64,000 bases of DNA, taken from Dokdonella sp. GTDB lineage: Bacteria > Pseudomonadota > Gammaproteobacteria > Xanthomonadales > Rhodanobacteraceae. Shown here in pieces: positions 63,417-64,000 of the stretch. Where the stretch lies: NCBI GenBank assembly GCA_024707225.1, contig JANQAE010000001.1, forward strand, positions 1,178,001 through 1,242,000, given 5' to 3'. Position 1 is the stretch's first letter. Every line of letters begins with the position of its first letter. The notes beneath the pieces were generated by a model. That model saw nothing but the letters and a program-made list of their open reading frames with translations, was not told where the DNA came from and made no database searches. Both the position numbers and the translations under genes were made by a program.

Positions 63417-64000
63417 GCGGCGTCCTCGACCGTGACGATGTCGGCGTGGCGGGCGAAATAGCCGCGCGCATAGTCGAGTTCGCCGCGCGTCTCGGCATGC
63501 AGCGTCAACAGCGGGGCGCCCGCTTCGATCGCCTGGCCGACGTGGGCGTGCACCTGCAGACCGGCCGCCGGCGCGCGCGGCGCTCCGGCCAGCTTGGCCA
63601 GGCGCGCCAGCCGCCGATTGTCGAAGCGGCCGACGACTCCGCTGCGCGGAGCGGGCAGATCGATGCGCTGCGCCGCCAGCGGCGGCTCGCGCAGGCCACC
63701 CTGCGCGGCGCAGATCGCCTGGAACTTGCGCCACGCCGAACCGTCCCGCAGCAGCGCGGCGCGCGCGCCTGCCCCTCTCCGCGAGGAACGGCCGGATCGA
63801 ATTCGAGCGCGATGCCGGCCAGATCGAGGGCGCGCGCGCGCAGATCCGCCGGCGCGCCCGCTTCGCCGCGCAGCACGCTGAGGATGTCGCGCGCCTCCAG
63901 CGCCGGCCCGATGCCGCAGCCGACCGGCTGCGTGCCGTCGGAAACGCGGATCGTCACCTGCAAGCCGGTCGCCTGCGCCACCGCCTGCAGGCGCGCGGCG
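63413..64000 (-). CDS. thymidine/AMP phosphorylase family protein, 5' end outside window, one frameshift
   Basis: The C-terminal part of a pyrimidine/AMP phosphorylase family protein. The frame enters at 64000 and gives AQATGLQVTIRVSDGTQPVG and GPALEARDILSVLRGEAGAP, hallmarks of the family (usually MDQPLG/GNALEV). At about 63765-63775 one base is missing in a GCGCGCG tract. The rest, ending ETRGELDYARGYFARHADIV, is in the next frame and is the PYNP C-terminal domain. It is coupled to the PRPP-synthetase-like gene by overlap. Confidence 0.88.
   Translation of the reverse strand, partial: RRAPAGGGAGDRLAGDDPRFRRHAAGRLRHRAGAGGARHPQRAARRSGRAGGSARARPRSGRHRARIRSGRSSRRGAGARAALLRDGSAWRKFQAICAAQGGLREPPLAAQRIDLPAPRSGVVGRFDNRRLARLAKLAGAPRAPAAGLQVHAHVGQAIEAGAPLLTLHAETRGELDYARGYFARHADIVTVEDAA

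Overview
The window is very GC-rich, densely coded bacterial DNA. Gene content and order point to a gammaproteobacterium of the Lysobacterales (Xanthomonadales) type. The evidence is a clp-like Crp family regulator next to speD, with coq7 and rplM-rpsI close by; the block pncC-recA-recX-alaS-csrA-tRNA-Ser; trpG-trpD-trpC-GNAT beside clp; and the fatty-acid cluster yceD-rpmF-fabH-fabD-fabG-acpP-fabF running into pabB-pabC-mltG-tmk-holB-pilZ. The genus cannot be told from the sequence alone.

Layout. 1-4.1 kb: the end of a P-type cation ATPase, a tandem UspA protein and a secreted cyclophilin. 4.1-11 kb (mostly minus strand): glutathione peroxidase, an M48 protease, a TPR/sulfatase-modifying-factor protein, Ku, two small unknowns, a YoaK-type membrane protein and a low-affinity iron permease homologue. 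11-19 kb: tRNA-Gln, rpsI, rplM, coq7, speD, clp, GNAT and trpC-trpD-trpG. 19-28 kb: a KefB-type antiporter, a lipoprotein, a RhlE-like helicase and an isoquinoline-oxidoreductase-type molybdoenzyme with its 2Fe-2S subunit and a tri-haem cytochrome c. 28-39.4 kb: one long minus-strand run joining lipid, folate, cell-wall and DNA synthesis genes. 39.5-44.3 kb: maf and a fused indolepyruvate:ferredoxin oxidoreductase. 44.4-45.6 kb: a non-coding block of intergenic repeats. 45.6-54.5 kb: trhO, hslO, tRNA-Ser, csrA, alaS, recX, recA and pncC. 54.9-64 kb: two flavin oxidases, a RegB/RegA redox two-component pair, an acetoacetyl-CoA reductase, a beta-CASP metallo-beta-lactamase protein, a PRPP-synthetase-like protein and the end of a thymidine/AMP phosphorylase family protein.

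The most unusual object is inside alaS. About 350 bp, counted at 52% GC against 70-75% on either side, encode about 115 extra residues in frame, in the middle of an otherwise normal alanyl-tRNA synthetase. The right end looks like a low-oxygen or stationary-phase set: RegB with its quinone and cysteine motifs, FNR-type boxes upstream of the MBL-fold gene and phbB, and nucleotide-salvage genes. UspA and the P-type ATPase at the left end often belong to the same kind of gene set.

Quality warning. Eleven genes carry 13 apparent frameshifts, nearly all in short GC tracts and several in genes that should be essential (fabG, fabD, alaS). They look like consensus errors rather than real pseudogenes, so these genes are listed as CDS and each break is described.
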